Source: Arthrobacter antibioticus
Lineage (GTDB): Bacteria; Actinomycetota; Actinomycetes; Actinomycetales; Micrococcaceae
DNA length: 64,000 nucleotides
Direction: 5' to 3'
NCBI RefSeq assembly: GCF_030063205.1
Contig: NZ_JASISQ010000002.1
Span: 372,001-436,000 of the forward strand
Part shown: positions 1 through 7,841 of the stretch, in pieces
Position numbering within the stretch: position 1 is the first letter of the stretch
Layout of the letters: every line of letters begins with the position of its first letter
The notes under the pieces: generated by a model
The model's database searches: none
Seen by the model: the letters and a program-made list of their open reading frames with translations, nothing else
What the model was told of the DNA's origin: nothing
Translations under genes and position numbers: made by a program

Positions 1-2
1 TC

Positions 3-620
3 GACTTCCTCTTAGACATTGTTAACACCACCTTGTCGGTGCCGCTGACGCGCGCTGATGTGGTTGGCTCCTTCGCAGGACTACGGCCTCTTGTTCAGGG
101 CGCGTCCGGTGCCGGTGGACGTGGTACCGCGGATGTTTCCCGGCGTCACCTGATCAGGGATGTCCCGGGTTCACCCATCACAGTGGTGGGAGGGAAAATG
201 ACAACGTACCGGCGCATGGCAGAAGACGCGGTCGACGCCGTGGTGTCACGGCTCGGGCTCAAACTGCCCTGCCGCACAAAATCCCTCCCGCTGGTGGGTG
301 CCGCATCCGCGAAAGAGTTGCAGGATATTGACGCTCCGGCACGGCTGGTTGCTAAGTACGGGACCGAGGCTCCCGAGGTGCAAAAGCTGGGGAGGGTAAA
401 TCCGCTACTTGCGGAGCCGTTGTTTTCGGGGACGGACATCACCGGAGCTGAGCTGATGTTCGGCATTTTGGCAGAAGGGGCAGACACAGTGGAGGATCTC
501 CTGGAGCGGCGTACACGGTTAGCCTTTATACCCACCGATGAGGCAAGGGCTTGCGCTGCGGCAAAGCAGATACTGGCTTTGGCTCTATCGCTGTCCACCG
601 TCGAGGAGAGTGCCACATGA
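3..620 (+). CDS. glpD: Glycerol-3-phosphate dehydrogenase, C-terminal part (truncated by window edge)
   Basis: The reading frame is open from the first bases of the window, so the N-terminal FAD-binding part lies upstream and about 205 residues are visible. The segment has the GlpD signatures: a DVVGSFAGLRPL block and, further on, an SPITVVGGKMTTYRRMAEDA stretch that closes the FAD site. The rest is the C-terminal helical cap domain. The enzyme oxidises sn-glycerol 3-phosphate to dihydroxyacetone phosphate at the membrane and passes electrons to quinone, here presumably menaquinone. Its stop codon overlaps the start of the next gene (ATGA), which implies translational coupling with the lipid kinase. 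Confidence 0.9.
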   Translation, partial: DFLLDIVNTTLSVPLTRADVVGSFAGLRPLVQGASGAGGRGTADVSRRHLIRDVPGSPITVVGGKMTTYRRMAEDAVDAVVSRLGLKLPCRTKSLPLVGAASAKELQDIDAPARLVAKYGTEAPEVQKLGRVNPLLAEPLFSGTDITGAELMFGILAEGADTVEDLLERRTRLAFIPTDEARACAAAKQILALALSLSTVEESAT

Positions 621-1537
621 ACCCCGGCGCTGGCGGCCTGGACAGTGGAAGGGCACTGCTGCTTGTGAACCCGACGTCGGGCCGGGGGCGTGGCTTGCGG
701 TTGATGGCCAGCACCGCCGAGGCCCTGCGAGTTGCCGGGTTCCGTGTTGAAGTTTCTGTTACTGACGGGCTGGAGGATGCCACGGCCCAGGCAGAAGCAG
801 GAGCCGCGGGGTCCTTGGTGGCTATTCTGGGTGGGGATGGTTTTCTCGGCGCGGCTGCCGCAGGTGCACGGAAATCGGGGGCTATCATCCTGCCGCTGGC
901 CGGGGGGCGCGGAAATGACACCGTACGCCGTCTGGGACTGGGGCTTGACCCAGTCAAGACGGTCAGAGACATCAAAAACCTGAGCGTGCGCGAACTTGAT
1001 TTGGGGCTTGTTAATGATCGTCCCTATTTGGGTGTTGCCAATGTTGGCTTTGATGGCTTGGCCAATGAATATGGCAACAATGCGCGGCTGAACCTTGGGC
1101 CGTTCGTGTACCTTTACGGTGGAATCAAGGCGTTTCTTGATTGGAAGGATGTTACTTTCACTCTCTCAGTGGATGGCAAACAAAGCACCTTCCCAGGCTG
1201 GTTCGTTGCCGTGGGAAACATTGGCCAGTACGGGGGAGGGCTGCGAATCTGCCCGCAGGCCATGGTTGACGACGGTCTGCTGGATGTTGTCTCGTTGGGC
1301 AAGGCAACGATTCTGGCGGTGGCGGCCACTTTTCTGCGTTCCTACCGGGGCAGCCATCTCCGACAAGAGAACGTAAGCTTCACCCGAGGGAAAGTGGTGT
1401 TGATCAGCGCCAGTAAACCGCTAAATATCTATGCCGATGGGGAAAAGCTGGCCGCGCTGCCAGCTCTGCTGGAAGTGGTGCCTCGGGCAGTGAAAGTACT
1501 GGTTCCGGCCAGCTCGGGCGTCTTACTCAACGGCTGA
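617..1537 (+). CDS. Diacylglycerol/sphingosine kinase-family lipid kinase
   Basis: 306 residues. An N-terminal NPTSGRGRG phosphate-binding segment (about residues 18-26) is followed by a GGDG motif at residues 72-75 and a GGRGNDTVRRLG segment, the layout of the DAGK catalytic domain (DgkB/YegS/LCB5 family). The canonical GGDGT is GGDGF here. The C-terminal half is the beta-rich domain of the family and includes NIGQYGGGLRICP. The ATG at 617 is chosen because GAGGAGAG lies just upstream and the ATG overlaps the glpD stop. It probably phosphorylates diacylglycerol or a related lipid. Pairing with glpD suggests a role in glycerophospholipid turnover, but the substrate is not determined by sequence. 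Confidence 0.85.
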   Translation: MNPGAGGLDSGRALLLVNPTSGRGRGLRLMASTAEALRVAGFRVEVSVTDGLEDATAQAEAGAAGSLVAILGGDGFLGAAAAGARKSGAIILPLAGGRGNDTVRRLGLGLDPVKTVRDIKNLSVRELDLGLVNDRPYLGVANVGFDGLANEYGNNARLNLGPFVYLYGGIKAFLDWKDVTFTLSVDGKQSTFPGWFVAVGNIGQYGGGLRICPQAMVDDGLLDVVSLGKATILAVAATFLRSYRGSHLRQENVSFTRGKVVLISASKPLNIYADGEKLAALPALLEVVPRAVKVLVPASSGVLLNG

Positions 1538-1568
1538 TACGAATTCTCGGGGAAGGCGGCGGTGCGGG

Positions 1569-2111
1569 CTATGAGATCTCTGCTGATTTGGCCCGATGCC
1601 TACGTACCGCTGCACGGTTGGCGCATCTCACCGAACAGTATTGTTGGCGGCCGTTGCGAGTAGTATCAACCACTACCGCCCTACAACCATCGCCAAGTGA
1701 CGTTCCGGCAGCGCAACGCCCAAGCCGGTGCATGCCGCGGGTGGTGAGATGTAAAGCGGTGCCAACGCTGATAACCGCGCGCAAAACATGTGAGAGATTC
1801 TGATTTTGATCGCGGTAGTGCAAATGCCAGTCTTCTCCGTTGTGCTCGGTAAGCCTTGGGTAGGCCGATGCTGTGGCCATGTGGGCATTGAGCAGGGCAG
1901 CGCGTTCATGAGGGTCGCGCGCATCAACAACAGTTAGCCAATCGTCGATGATCGCCCGAACCAGCCCGTAGTCATTCGCCGCTGCCGTAAAGTCGATTGT
2001 CATGCCGATATCCCGGGCGCGGGCCACAATGCCAGCCCTGTCGTCGGGAAACGCGTTGGCGAGCGAAGCGGCAAGAAGAACCGCATATTCTCCGTAAGGG
2101 TTGAGTTGCAT
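1569..2111 (-). CDS. CGNR zinc-finger (ABATE-type) putative transcriptional regulator
   Basis: 180 residues. The N-terminal part resembles the stress-induced ABATE domain. The C-terminus is a CGNR zinc finger: C133 and C143, then VDTTRNGRQQYCS, C163 and an ANRAAVRRHR tail. Family members usually have the first two cysteines much closer together; here a short insertion (about GTSLG) widens the spacing to nine residues. A regulator role is known for the family, but the target is unknown. It is transcribed away from the lipid kinase's end and is divergent from the small gene at 2138. Confidence 0.75.
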   Translation of the reverse strand: MQLNPYGEYAVLLAASLANAFPDDRAGIVARARDIGMTIDFTAAANDYGLVRAIIDDWLTVVDARDPHERAALLNAHMATASAYPRLTEHNGEDWHLHYRDQNQNLSHVLRAVISVGTALHLTTRGMHRLGRCAAGTSLGDGCRAVVVDTTRNGRQQYCSVRCANRAAVRRHRAKSAEIS

Positions 2112-2137
2112 AAGGCCATTACATCATAGTGTTTTAC

Positions 2138-2353
2138 ATGACGCTTTCTATTTCTTCAGAGACCAAAAAGACTAGCAAGTCCAATGAGCTCCATGAGCAC
2201 ACATGGCAACTAGAATCAGCCCACACAACTTCACAGGGCATCATTGTCTACATGAAATGCTCCAGCCCCTGCAATGTTCGACGGGTTGACCTCCACAATC
2301 CCGATAACGGGGATGAGGCGACAATCAGCAAAAATATCGGTGAGCTATGCTGA
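2138..2353 (+). CDS. Small hypothetical protein (71 aa)
   Basis: Unrecognised 71-residue hydrophilic protein with a CSSPCNVRR cysteine segment in the middle. The start ATG at 2138 lies seven bases after CATAGT (2125-2130), close to the leaderless promoter geometry seen elsewhere in this window, and no Shine-Dalgarno is visible. The DNA is clearly more AT-rich than its surroundings and codon use is unlike neighbouring genes, so it may be acquired or decaying. It is divergent from the CGNR gene. A real gene is plausible but not certain. Confidence 0.4.
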   Translation: MTLSISSETKKTSKSNELHEHTWQLESAHTTSQGIIVYMKCSSPCNVRRVDLHNPDNGDEATISKNIGELC

Positions 2354-2468
2354 CGCCGGGAGTTCGAAGCCTCAGCGTGACAAACGCGATGACTGATGTA
2401 AGCCATCCATGTGAAGTCCTCGCTGACTTATACGCACCCTCCGCTACCAGCCCCCGTGCGTTGCCCCA

Positions 2469-2720
2469 TTGATGACGGGCCATTCTTATCAGGTGGTAGA
2501 GCAAGAGGTGCCCCTAGAAGGTGGAAACGCGACCGACGGTGTTGTTTGGATTGGCTCGACCAGCCGCAAGCAGTGGACTGCGAACACCCCGGCTCCGACC
2601 TGGTCTGTGGAGCTTGCCTGTGGAACTTGGTTGTTGGGTGGGCAGCGGTGGCCTTCGCTAATAGCTTCCAGCCGCTATGGCTCCGCCGTCCGCGACGTCT
2701 CCATCCGTCAGGTCTAGAGT
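2469..2720 (+). pseudogene. Remnant of an aminoglycoside-phosphotransferase-like gene
   Basis: The 374 bases between 2354 and 2727 contain no intact gene. The frame from 2469 encodes QEVPLEGGNATDGVVWIGST followed by a KQWTANTPAP segment. This matches the N-terminal pattern of small actinobacterial phosphotransferases (PLEGGN, then VVRxGDTVRKP, then a P-A pair). The expected arginines are replaced (VVWIG) and similarity disappears after about 45 residues. A shifted frame may continue briefly (ACLWNLVVGWAAV). The kinase core with its catalytic HGD motif is absent. It is best read as a decayed fragment; a short novel gene cannot be excluded. Confidence 0.4.
2715..2720 (+). promoter_or_regulatory. 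-10 element of a leaderless-type promoter (MFS gene)
   Basis: TAGAGT ends seven bases before the GTG at 2728. There is no purine-rich ribosome-binding site in between, which supports GTG 2728 as first codon of the MFS gene over the upstream in-frame ATG at 2677. Confidence 0.55.
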
Positions 2721-2727
2721 AGAGCCA

Positions 2728-3924
2728 GTGAGCAAACCATCGAAACCAGGAGACTTCAGTCTGTGGTCCATTGCCCTTCCGGCATTTGGGCCATCACTGC
2801 TTTTTGGTATTGGCGAAGGGGCTATTCTGCCCATCATCCCGCTCAGTGCGCGCACCATGGGCTCGTCCCTGGCGGGGGCGGCTCTCATTGTGGCGTTGAT
2901 TGGGATTGGTTCCCTGGTCAGTAATATTCCGGCCTCGATGATCACAGCTAAGTTTGGTGAACGGCTCGGCATGGTTGGCGCTGCCATCCTGAGCCTGTGC
3001 GCGCTCCTGCTCTGCGTTTTCGCCACCGAACTCTGGGCCTTTGCCGCAGGGATTCTCCTGATTGGCGCTGCCTCGGCAGTGTTCAACCTAGCGCGCCAAA
3101 GTTACCTCACCGAAGCTGTTCCGCCACTCTTGCGGGCCCGGGCCATGTCGACGCTTGGTGGGGTGGGCAGGATTGGTTTGTTCGCCGGACCGTTCATTGG
3201 TGCCTTGGTGATTCACCTGGTGGGGCTCAGTGGCGCCTACTGGGTGGCCGCTGTGGCCGTGGCTGGTGCAGGAGCCCTGGCTCTGTGGCTACCTGATCTT
3301 GTCAGCGACCAAGGTGAGCGCAGTGACGGGCCAGCCCCCACCCTGCGTTTCTTGGTTTCGGCGCATAAAGAAATCTTCCTCAGTGTTGGGCTTGGGATCC
3401 TCTTCGTCAGTGCAGTGCGCTCTTCCCGGCAGGTTGTAGTGCCGTTGTGGGCAGACAACCTTGGCCTGAGCCCTGCTGCCACCTCCCTGATCTATGGTAT
3501 GTCCGGTGCCATAGACATGCTTGTCTTTTATCCAGCCGGCAAGGTCATGGATAAAAAGGGGCGCATAGCGGTAGCCGTGCCGTCCATGGTGTTGATGGGC
3601 GTCTCGCTGCTGCTGATGCCGCTAACCTCAGGAGCGCTCACTCTGCTGCTGGTAGCCATGCTGATCGGGTTTGGAAACGGCATTGGATCGGGCCTGGTCA
3701 TGACCTTGGGAGCTGACTACGCACCACGGAACGGGCGGGCCCAGTTTCTGGGCGTATGGCGGTTCATCTCTGACATTGGTGGCTCAAGCGGACCAGCGAT
3801 CCTTGCGGGCCTAACGGCTGTGGTGAGTTTATCTTTTGGCATTGCGGCCACCGGATTGTTGGGGCTGGTAGCGGCTGCCGTACTGGGGTATTCGGTACCC
3901 CGGCACAAACCCATCCAGCGCTAG
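2728..3924 (+). CDS. MFS transporter
   Basis: 398 residues and about twelve hydrophobic segments. After the first helix comes the MFS-type loop with an FGERLG turn (TAKFGERLG), and mid-protein there is AGKVMDKKGR, the repeat of the same cytoplasmic loop between helices 8 and 9. This is the drug/proton-antiporter style of the family. The substrate is unknown. GTG 2728 is preferred because the upstream extension overlaps the decayed region and a TAGAGT -10 sits just before it. It converges with the PAP2 gene and has no operon partner. Confidence 0.8.
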   Translation: MSKPSKPGDFSLWSIALPAFGPSLLFGIGEGAILPIIPLSARTMGSSLAGAALIVALIGIGSLVSNIPASMITAKFGERLGMVGAAILSLCALLLCVFATELWAFAAGILLIGAASAVFNLARQSYLTEAVPPLLRARAMSTLGGVGRIGLFAGPFIGALVIHLVGLSGAYWVAAVAVAGAGALALWLPDLVSDQGERSDGPAPTLRFLVSAHKEIFLSVGLGILFVSAVRSSRQVVVPLWADNLGLSPAATSLIYGMSGAIDMLVFYPAGKVMDKKGRIAVAVPSMVLMGVSLLLMPLTSGALTLLLVAMLIGFGNGIGSGLVMTLGADYAPRNGRAQFLGVWRFISDIGGSSGPAILAGLTAVVSLSFGIAATGLLGLVAAAVLGYSVPRHKPIQR

Positions 3925-3958
3925 TTCGGGAATCCAGACAGTTAGGCGAGCAGCCGAA

Positions 3959-4861
3959 CTAACGCCGTGAACGGCGTCGAACAGCCAATGTCAGCAGTAA
4001 TATGCCAGCACAAGTGAGGCCATAACCAACAACAACCATTTGGCCAAGTCCAATCAAGAAATAGCTGGTGGTACTAACCGCATCGGGCACTGAAACCGAA
4101 CGTAAGATCAGGGCCGTTGCCACGCCCGCCAGCAGGGCCAACAGCCCGGCCAAAACAGTCCACCACCGCGCCGAGGCCCAGTGCCTATCCGAGCCCAACC
4201 AGACATTCCACTTCGGGCCTGTACGCATAACAACCAGCGCCGCCAGGGCAGTCCAGAACGCCACAATGAAGAAAGCCGCCAAGACATCTGATGGTCGGTG
4301 CCATTGATTGATGAGCGTGGAAATTCCCACCACAAGGGCGTAACTGCCGCCCACAAAGCCTGCGGCAGGGCGCCAGCGTGGGGAAACCACCAGGAACACG
4401 GCGGCTGCGGCGCTGGCGGCCAGGGTAGTGTGCCCGGACGGCAACGAATTCAGGGCCAGAGTGTTCACGCCGAGATTGGGTCGGTCCGGTAGCCCAGCCT
4501 TGATCACCTGGGTGGAGAGATTAGCAGCGGCCATGGCGACAATAGCGAAACCAGCCGCTTTCCACCTGCGTCGGGCAAGGGTGACGAATAAGACCACAAG
4601 CGCGGCGATGACCAGGGACGTCACGGGAAGTGAGTCAAGGACTTGGGCAGTCTGTATACCAATGCGTTGGCGGGCCGCCTCGGCCTCAACCAGGGCTGAC
4701 TCGTCAATGAACTGTCCGGAGGTGGTGGTGATGAAAAACCTGTAACTAAGAGCCATCCCAACCAAGCTAATGAACGCCGCCGAGAAGAATGGCCAGGCGG
4801 CAATGCGTGAGGCGGCACGGCTGTGCGGGCCTGAACGGTGAGGGGCGGCATGGTTCTTCAT
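3959..4861 (-). CDS. PAP2-family membrane phosphatase
   Basis: 300 residues with several transmembrane segments. The three PAP2 motifs are present in altered form. Motif 1 is KAGLPDRP (one residue shorter than KX6RP). Motif 2 is PSGHTTLAAS. Motif 3 is STLINQWHRPSD, with the spacing of SRX5HX3D but threonine in place of arginine. The nucleophilic and acid histidines are retained. Family members dephosphorylate phosphatidate, undecaprenyl diphosphate or similar lipids at the membrane. A 59-bp gap separates its start from the divergent menC. Confidence 0.75.
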   Translation of the reverse strand: MKNHAAPHRSGPHSRAASRIAAWPFFSAAFISLVGMALSYRFFITTTSGQFIDESALVEAEAARQRIGIQTAQVLDSLPVTSLVIAALVVLFVTLARRRWKAAGFAIVAMAAANLSTQVIKAGLPDRPNLGVNTLALNSLPSGHTTLAASAAAAVFLVVSPRWRPAAGFVGGSYALVVGISTLINQWHRPSDVLAAFFIVAFWTALAALVVMRTGPKWNVWLGSDRHWASARWWTVLAGLLALLAGVATALILRSVSVPDAVSTTSYFLIGLGQMVVVGYGLTCAGILLLTLAVRRRSRR

Positions 4862-4908
4862 CCCGCCTAGCTTCCCACAGATTCATGGGAGCTTGCTGTG
4901 GTTGGGGC

Positions 4909-4914
4909 TACAGT
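4909..4914 (+). promoter_or_regulatory. -10 element of leaderless menC promoter
   Basis: TACAGT, then six bases (GAAGAG), then ATG 4921. The exact spacing recurs at many starts in this window. Confidence 0.65.
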
Positions 4915-4920
4915 GAAGAG

Positions 4921-5910
4921 ATGCTTCCACTCCCACCGCTTGAGCAGGTTCTTGCCGACGCCCATGTAGTCTCCCTGCCCATGAAGGTGAAGTTTCGAGG
5001 TGTGCAGACCCGCGAAGTGATGGTCTTTAAAGGTCCCGCGGGATGGGCGGAATTTGGGCCTTTCCTTGAGTACGACGACGCAGAGTCCGCCCGGTGGCTA
5101 GCCGCAGCTTTGGAAGCTGGCTGGCTGGGGTACCCCGAGCCAGCGCGCAGCTGGATTCCGCTGAACGCTACCGTTCCAGCAGTTACTCCTGAGAGAATTC
5201 CGGCGGTACTTTCGGCATTTGATGGTCTGCACACTGTGAAGATCAAGGTGGCCGAGGCTGGAGAGTCGCTGGCGCAGGATGCTGCCAGAGTGGGGGCAGT
5301 ACGGAATTTGCTGCCAGAGGCCCGGATCAGAGTGGATGCCAATGGCGGATGGTCGGTGCCGCAGGCAGTGGCAGCGTTGCGCATGCTTTCAGTGTTTGGG
5401 CTTGAATACGCCGAACAGCCCGTTGCCACGATTCCGGAAATGGCTGCTGTACGTGCGGCGCTTGGTGGCTCGGTTTTGATTGCAGCGGATGAAAGCGTGC
5501 GCAAAGTTACTGACCCCCTGGCTGTTGCCCGCGCCGGAGCCGCAGATCTACTCGTGATTAAAGCAGCCCCCCTGGGAGGCGTCCGACGGGCGTTGGCAAT
5601 CGTTGCCGAAGCCGGTTTGCCCGCTGTGGTGAGCTCGGCGCTGGATTCTTCTGTGGGCATCCGAACCGGATTAGCACTTGCGGCCGCGTTGCCACAGTTA
5701 CCCTACGCCTGCGGGCTGGGCACAGTATCTTTGATGGAAGCAGATGTGGCAGTGCCAAGCCTGGTAGCGGTTGACGGCGGAATTGAGCTGCGCGAGGTTG
5801 TTGCTGATCCGCAGCTGCTTACCCGGTTTGCCGCATCGGCGCAGCGGCGTGCCTGGTGGCATGAACGTTTGAGCCGCTGCCATGCCCTGCTGGGTCCTGA
5901 ACTGTTCTAA
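4921..5910 (+). CDS. menC: o-Succinylbenzoate synthase
   Basis: 329 residues, enolase superfamily. Catalytic positions are visible: KIK at 107-109 (second lysine is the base), metal ligands D139 in VDANGG, E165 in YAEQP and D190 in AADES, and K214 in VIKAAPLGG. It dehydrates SHCHC to o-succinylbenzoate in menaquinone synthesis. ATG 4921 is chosen over the longer frame because it begins the conserved region and sits six bases after a TACAGT promoter element. The 44-residue upstream extension would run through the divergent PAP2 gene. menD follows in the same direction after 63 bases with its own promoter. Confidence 0.92.
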   Translation: MLPLPPLEQVLADAHVVSLPMKVKFRGVQTREVMVFKGPAGWAEFGPFLEYDDAESARWLAAALEAGWLGYPEPARSWIPLNATVPAVTPERIPAVLSAFDGLHTVKIKVAEAGESLAQDAARVGAVRNLLPEARIRVDANGGWSVPQAVAALRMLSVFGLEYAEQPVATIPEMAAVRAALGGSVLIAADESVRKVTDPLAVARAGAADLLVIKAAPLGGVRRALAIVAEAGLPAVVSSALDSSVGIRTGLALAAALPQLPYACGLGTVSLMEADVAVPSLVAVDGGIELREVVADPQLLTRFAASAQRRAWWHERLSRCHALLGPELF

Positions 5911-5961
5911 CGCCCGGGGCATCGCCTAGCGCGCGTATGGGCATCCGGCGCTCTGTGTGAC

Positions 5962-5967
5962 TAGAGT
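5962..5967 (+). promoter_or_regulatory. -10 element of leaderless menD promoter
   Basis: TAGAGT, six bases (AGTGGC), then GTG 5974. No Shine-Dalgarno. Confidence 0.65.
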
Positions 5968-5973
5968 AGTGGC

Positions 5974-7734
5974 GTGACTTTACTTAGCTCCATGGATGCT
6001 GCCCGCCACGTTGTAGACGCCTTGGTCCGTGCGGAAGTTGCTCACGTGGTGGTGGCGCCAGGATCCCGCAGTGCCCCTCTTGCCTATGCCCTTGCTGAAG
6101 CGCAGGCAGATGACCGGCTCAAAACATATGTACGAATTGACGAACGAGTTGCCGGGTTTACGGCCCTAGGTCTGGCACTGGGGGCGAAGGCTCCCGTGGC
6201 GGTTGTGACAACGTCGGGAACGGCTGTAGGCAACCTACTGCCTGCGGTCATGGAGGCTAACCACAGCGGAACACCCATCGTTGTGCTCTGCGCGGACCGA
6301 CCCGAAGAATTGCGGGGCACCGGAGCCAACCAAACAACACAGCAGCTGGACATCTTTGGCGATCACGTTCGTTTTGCCACGGATGTTCCAGCCGGTCTGG
6401 ATCCCTCCAGCGCCATCTCAACAGCCCTAAGTGCTGCCCGCGGACGGTTAGAAGGTATTCCCTCCGGTCCCGTTCAAGTGAACCTCGCCTTTCGGGACCC
6501 GCTGACACCGGCACTGGACGGTTCGGAATGGGAACGGCTGCTGCCTGTGGTGAAGGCGGGAGATGGCCTGGGTCCTGAGCCCAGAAAGGCCATAAGCAGC
6601 CCGGTGGCAAGCAGTCCAGTGGTAAGCCTGCCAGTAACGAGCTTGCCCGTAACGAGCTTGCCGGCAACGAGCCACAGAACAGTGGTGGTGGCCGGGCACG
6701 GGGCAGGTGCGGAAGCGGAATACTTTGCCCGAATGTTGTCTCTACCGCTGCTCGCGGAACCGTCTTCCAATGCTCGGTTTGGACCCAACGCGGTTGGCCC
6801 ATACCGGCTGCTCATTGAGGCCTTTGGCCCTGATAGCACTCATCCGATTGAGCGGGTGGTACTTTTTGGTCGGCCAACACTATCGCGGCAAATCAATGCG
6901 TTGCTGGCCCGCACCGACCTGGAACGGGCACTATTTATTCCCAAGCCTGTTCCCTGGTTCGAGGCTGGGCGGCGCACGGAACTGATGTTGACTCAATGGG
7001 ATCAACTCGTTGGCTTCGCCGGGCAGGGCCCGGACGGCTGGCTCCAAGTGTGGCAGGAAGCGGCCGCTCTTGGCGAGAAGCAATTAGATGCGCTCTTCAA
7101 TGATGCACCCCCCAATGCCAAGGAACTTACGGGCCCGGCGGTGGCGCGCGCAGTGTGGGCCAAGGCCCAGCAAGAGCCCAGTAGCAACCTCATGCTGGGT
7201 TCCTCAAACCCTGTCCGCGACGTTGACCTGGCGGGTAAACCCACCAGGGTAAACAACGTCACTGTGTTCGCCAACCGGGGTCTGGCAGGTATTGACGGCA
7301 CCCTCGCCACAGCAACCGGGGTAGCCCTGGCTACGGGCCGGCCAACACGGGTGTTGCTAGGGGATCTGACCTTTTTGCATGACGTAGGAGCTATGAATAC
7401 AGGTCCCACCGAAGAAATTCCGCACCTGCAAGCCATAGTCCTCAATGATGGTGGCGGAGGCATTTTCTCAGTCTTGGAGCACGGAACACTAGCGCACGCA
7501 CCCAACTACGCGGCCGCCGTCGAACGCTTCTTTGGCACCCCGCACACAGTAGAACTGGGTGTTTTGGCGCAAGCTTACGGATGGGCTCATACGTTGGTGC
7601 GCACTCCCGCGGAGCTGGGGCAGGCTCTGGCCGCACCTGTGCAGGGGCGCAGCCTCATTGAGGTATCGGCCAGCCGGGCAGGATTGCAAGAGTTCCACGC
7701 ACGTATCGCCGCAGCCTTGGCTGATTCACAGTAA
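5974..7734 (+). CDS. menD: SEPHCHC synthase (MenD)
   Basis: 586 residues, thiamine-diphosphate enzyme with the three usual domains. The N-terminal PYR domain has DERVAGFTALGLA containing the cofactor-activating glutamate. The central domain follows a low-complexity linker. The C-terminal PP domain has GDLTFLHDVGAMN followed by IVLNDGGGGIFS. It joins isochorismate and 2-oxoglutarate. Odd feature: residues 208-232 are five copies of a five-residue unit S-[SL]-P-[VA]-x encoded by 15-bp tandem repeats, placed in the interdomain linker where length change should be tolerated. A second, unrelated 15-bp repeat begins in the last codons and runs through the stop. Confidence 0.93.
   Translation: MTLLSSMDAARHVVDALVRAEVAHVVVAPGSRSAPLAYALAEAQADDRLKTYVRIDERVAGFTALGLALGAKAPVAVVTTSGTAVGNLLPAVMEANHSGTPIVVLCADRPEELRGTGANQTTQQLDIFGDHVRFATDVPAGLDPSSAISTALSAARGRLEGIPSGPVQVNLAFRDPLTPALDGSEWERLLPVVKAGDGLGPEPRKAISSPVASSPVVSLPVTSLPVTSLPATSHRTVVVAGHGAGAEAEYFARMLSLPLLAEPSSNARFGPNAVGPYRLLIEAFGPDSTHPIERVVLFGRPTLSRQINALLARTDLERALFIPKPVPWFEAGRRTELMLTQWDQLVGFAGQGPDGWLQVWQEAAALGEKQLDALFNDAPPNAKELTGPAVARAVWAKAQQEPSSNLMLGSSNPVRDVDLAGKPTRVNNVTVFANRGLAGIDGTLATATGVALATGRPTRVLLGDLTFLHDVGAMNTGPTEEIPHLQAIVLNDGGGGIFSVLEHGTLAHAPNYAAAVERFFGTPHTVELGVLAQAYGWAHTLVRTPAELGQALAAPVQGRSLIEVSASRAGLQEFHARIAAALADSQ
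6595..6669 (+). repeat. Five 15-bp in-frame tandem units inside menD
   Basis: Units begin at 6595, 6610, 6625, 6640 and 6655; each encodes S-[SL]-P-[VA]-x. The last two or three are nearly identical at the DNA level (AGCTTGCCCGTAACG type), which suggests recent expansion. Copy change keeps the menD frame. Confidence 0.85.
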
Positions 7735-7784
7735 CAAAATTCACAGAAACAAAATTCACAGTAGCAAAATTCACAGCAGCAAAG
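7725..7784 (+). repeat. Four 15-bp tandem units spanning the menD stop codon
   Basis: Units TTCACAG-[TAC]-A-[AG]-CAAA-[AG] start at 7725, 7740, 7755 and 7770. The first contains the menD stop codon TAA (7732-7734). It lies between the gene and the terminator hairpin at 7794. Confidence 0.85.
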
Positions 7785-7793
7785 GGCCCAAAA

Positions 7794-7833
7794 AAAGCTG
7801 GCCCGCAGCAGTGCACTGCTGCGGGCCAGCTTT
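7794..7833. terminator. Bidirectional terminator between menD and the amino-acid ABC operon
   Basis: A 40-base perfect palindrome with two 20-base arms (centre at 7813/7814), GC-rich core, flanked by an A-run on the left and TTT on the right. It can terminate both convergent transcripts. Confidence 0.8.
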
Positions 7834-7841
7834 ATCTGCGG

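Noticed and set aside
4908-5660. Minus-strand 250-codon frame over menC
   Set aside because: Ser/Ala/Thr-rich shadow typical of the antisense strand of high-GC genes.
7725-7784. Short direct repeats considered as a CRISPR array
   Set aside because: Units are contiguous 15-mers without spacers, and no cas gene is present.
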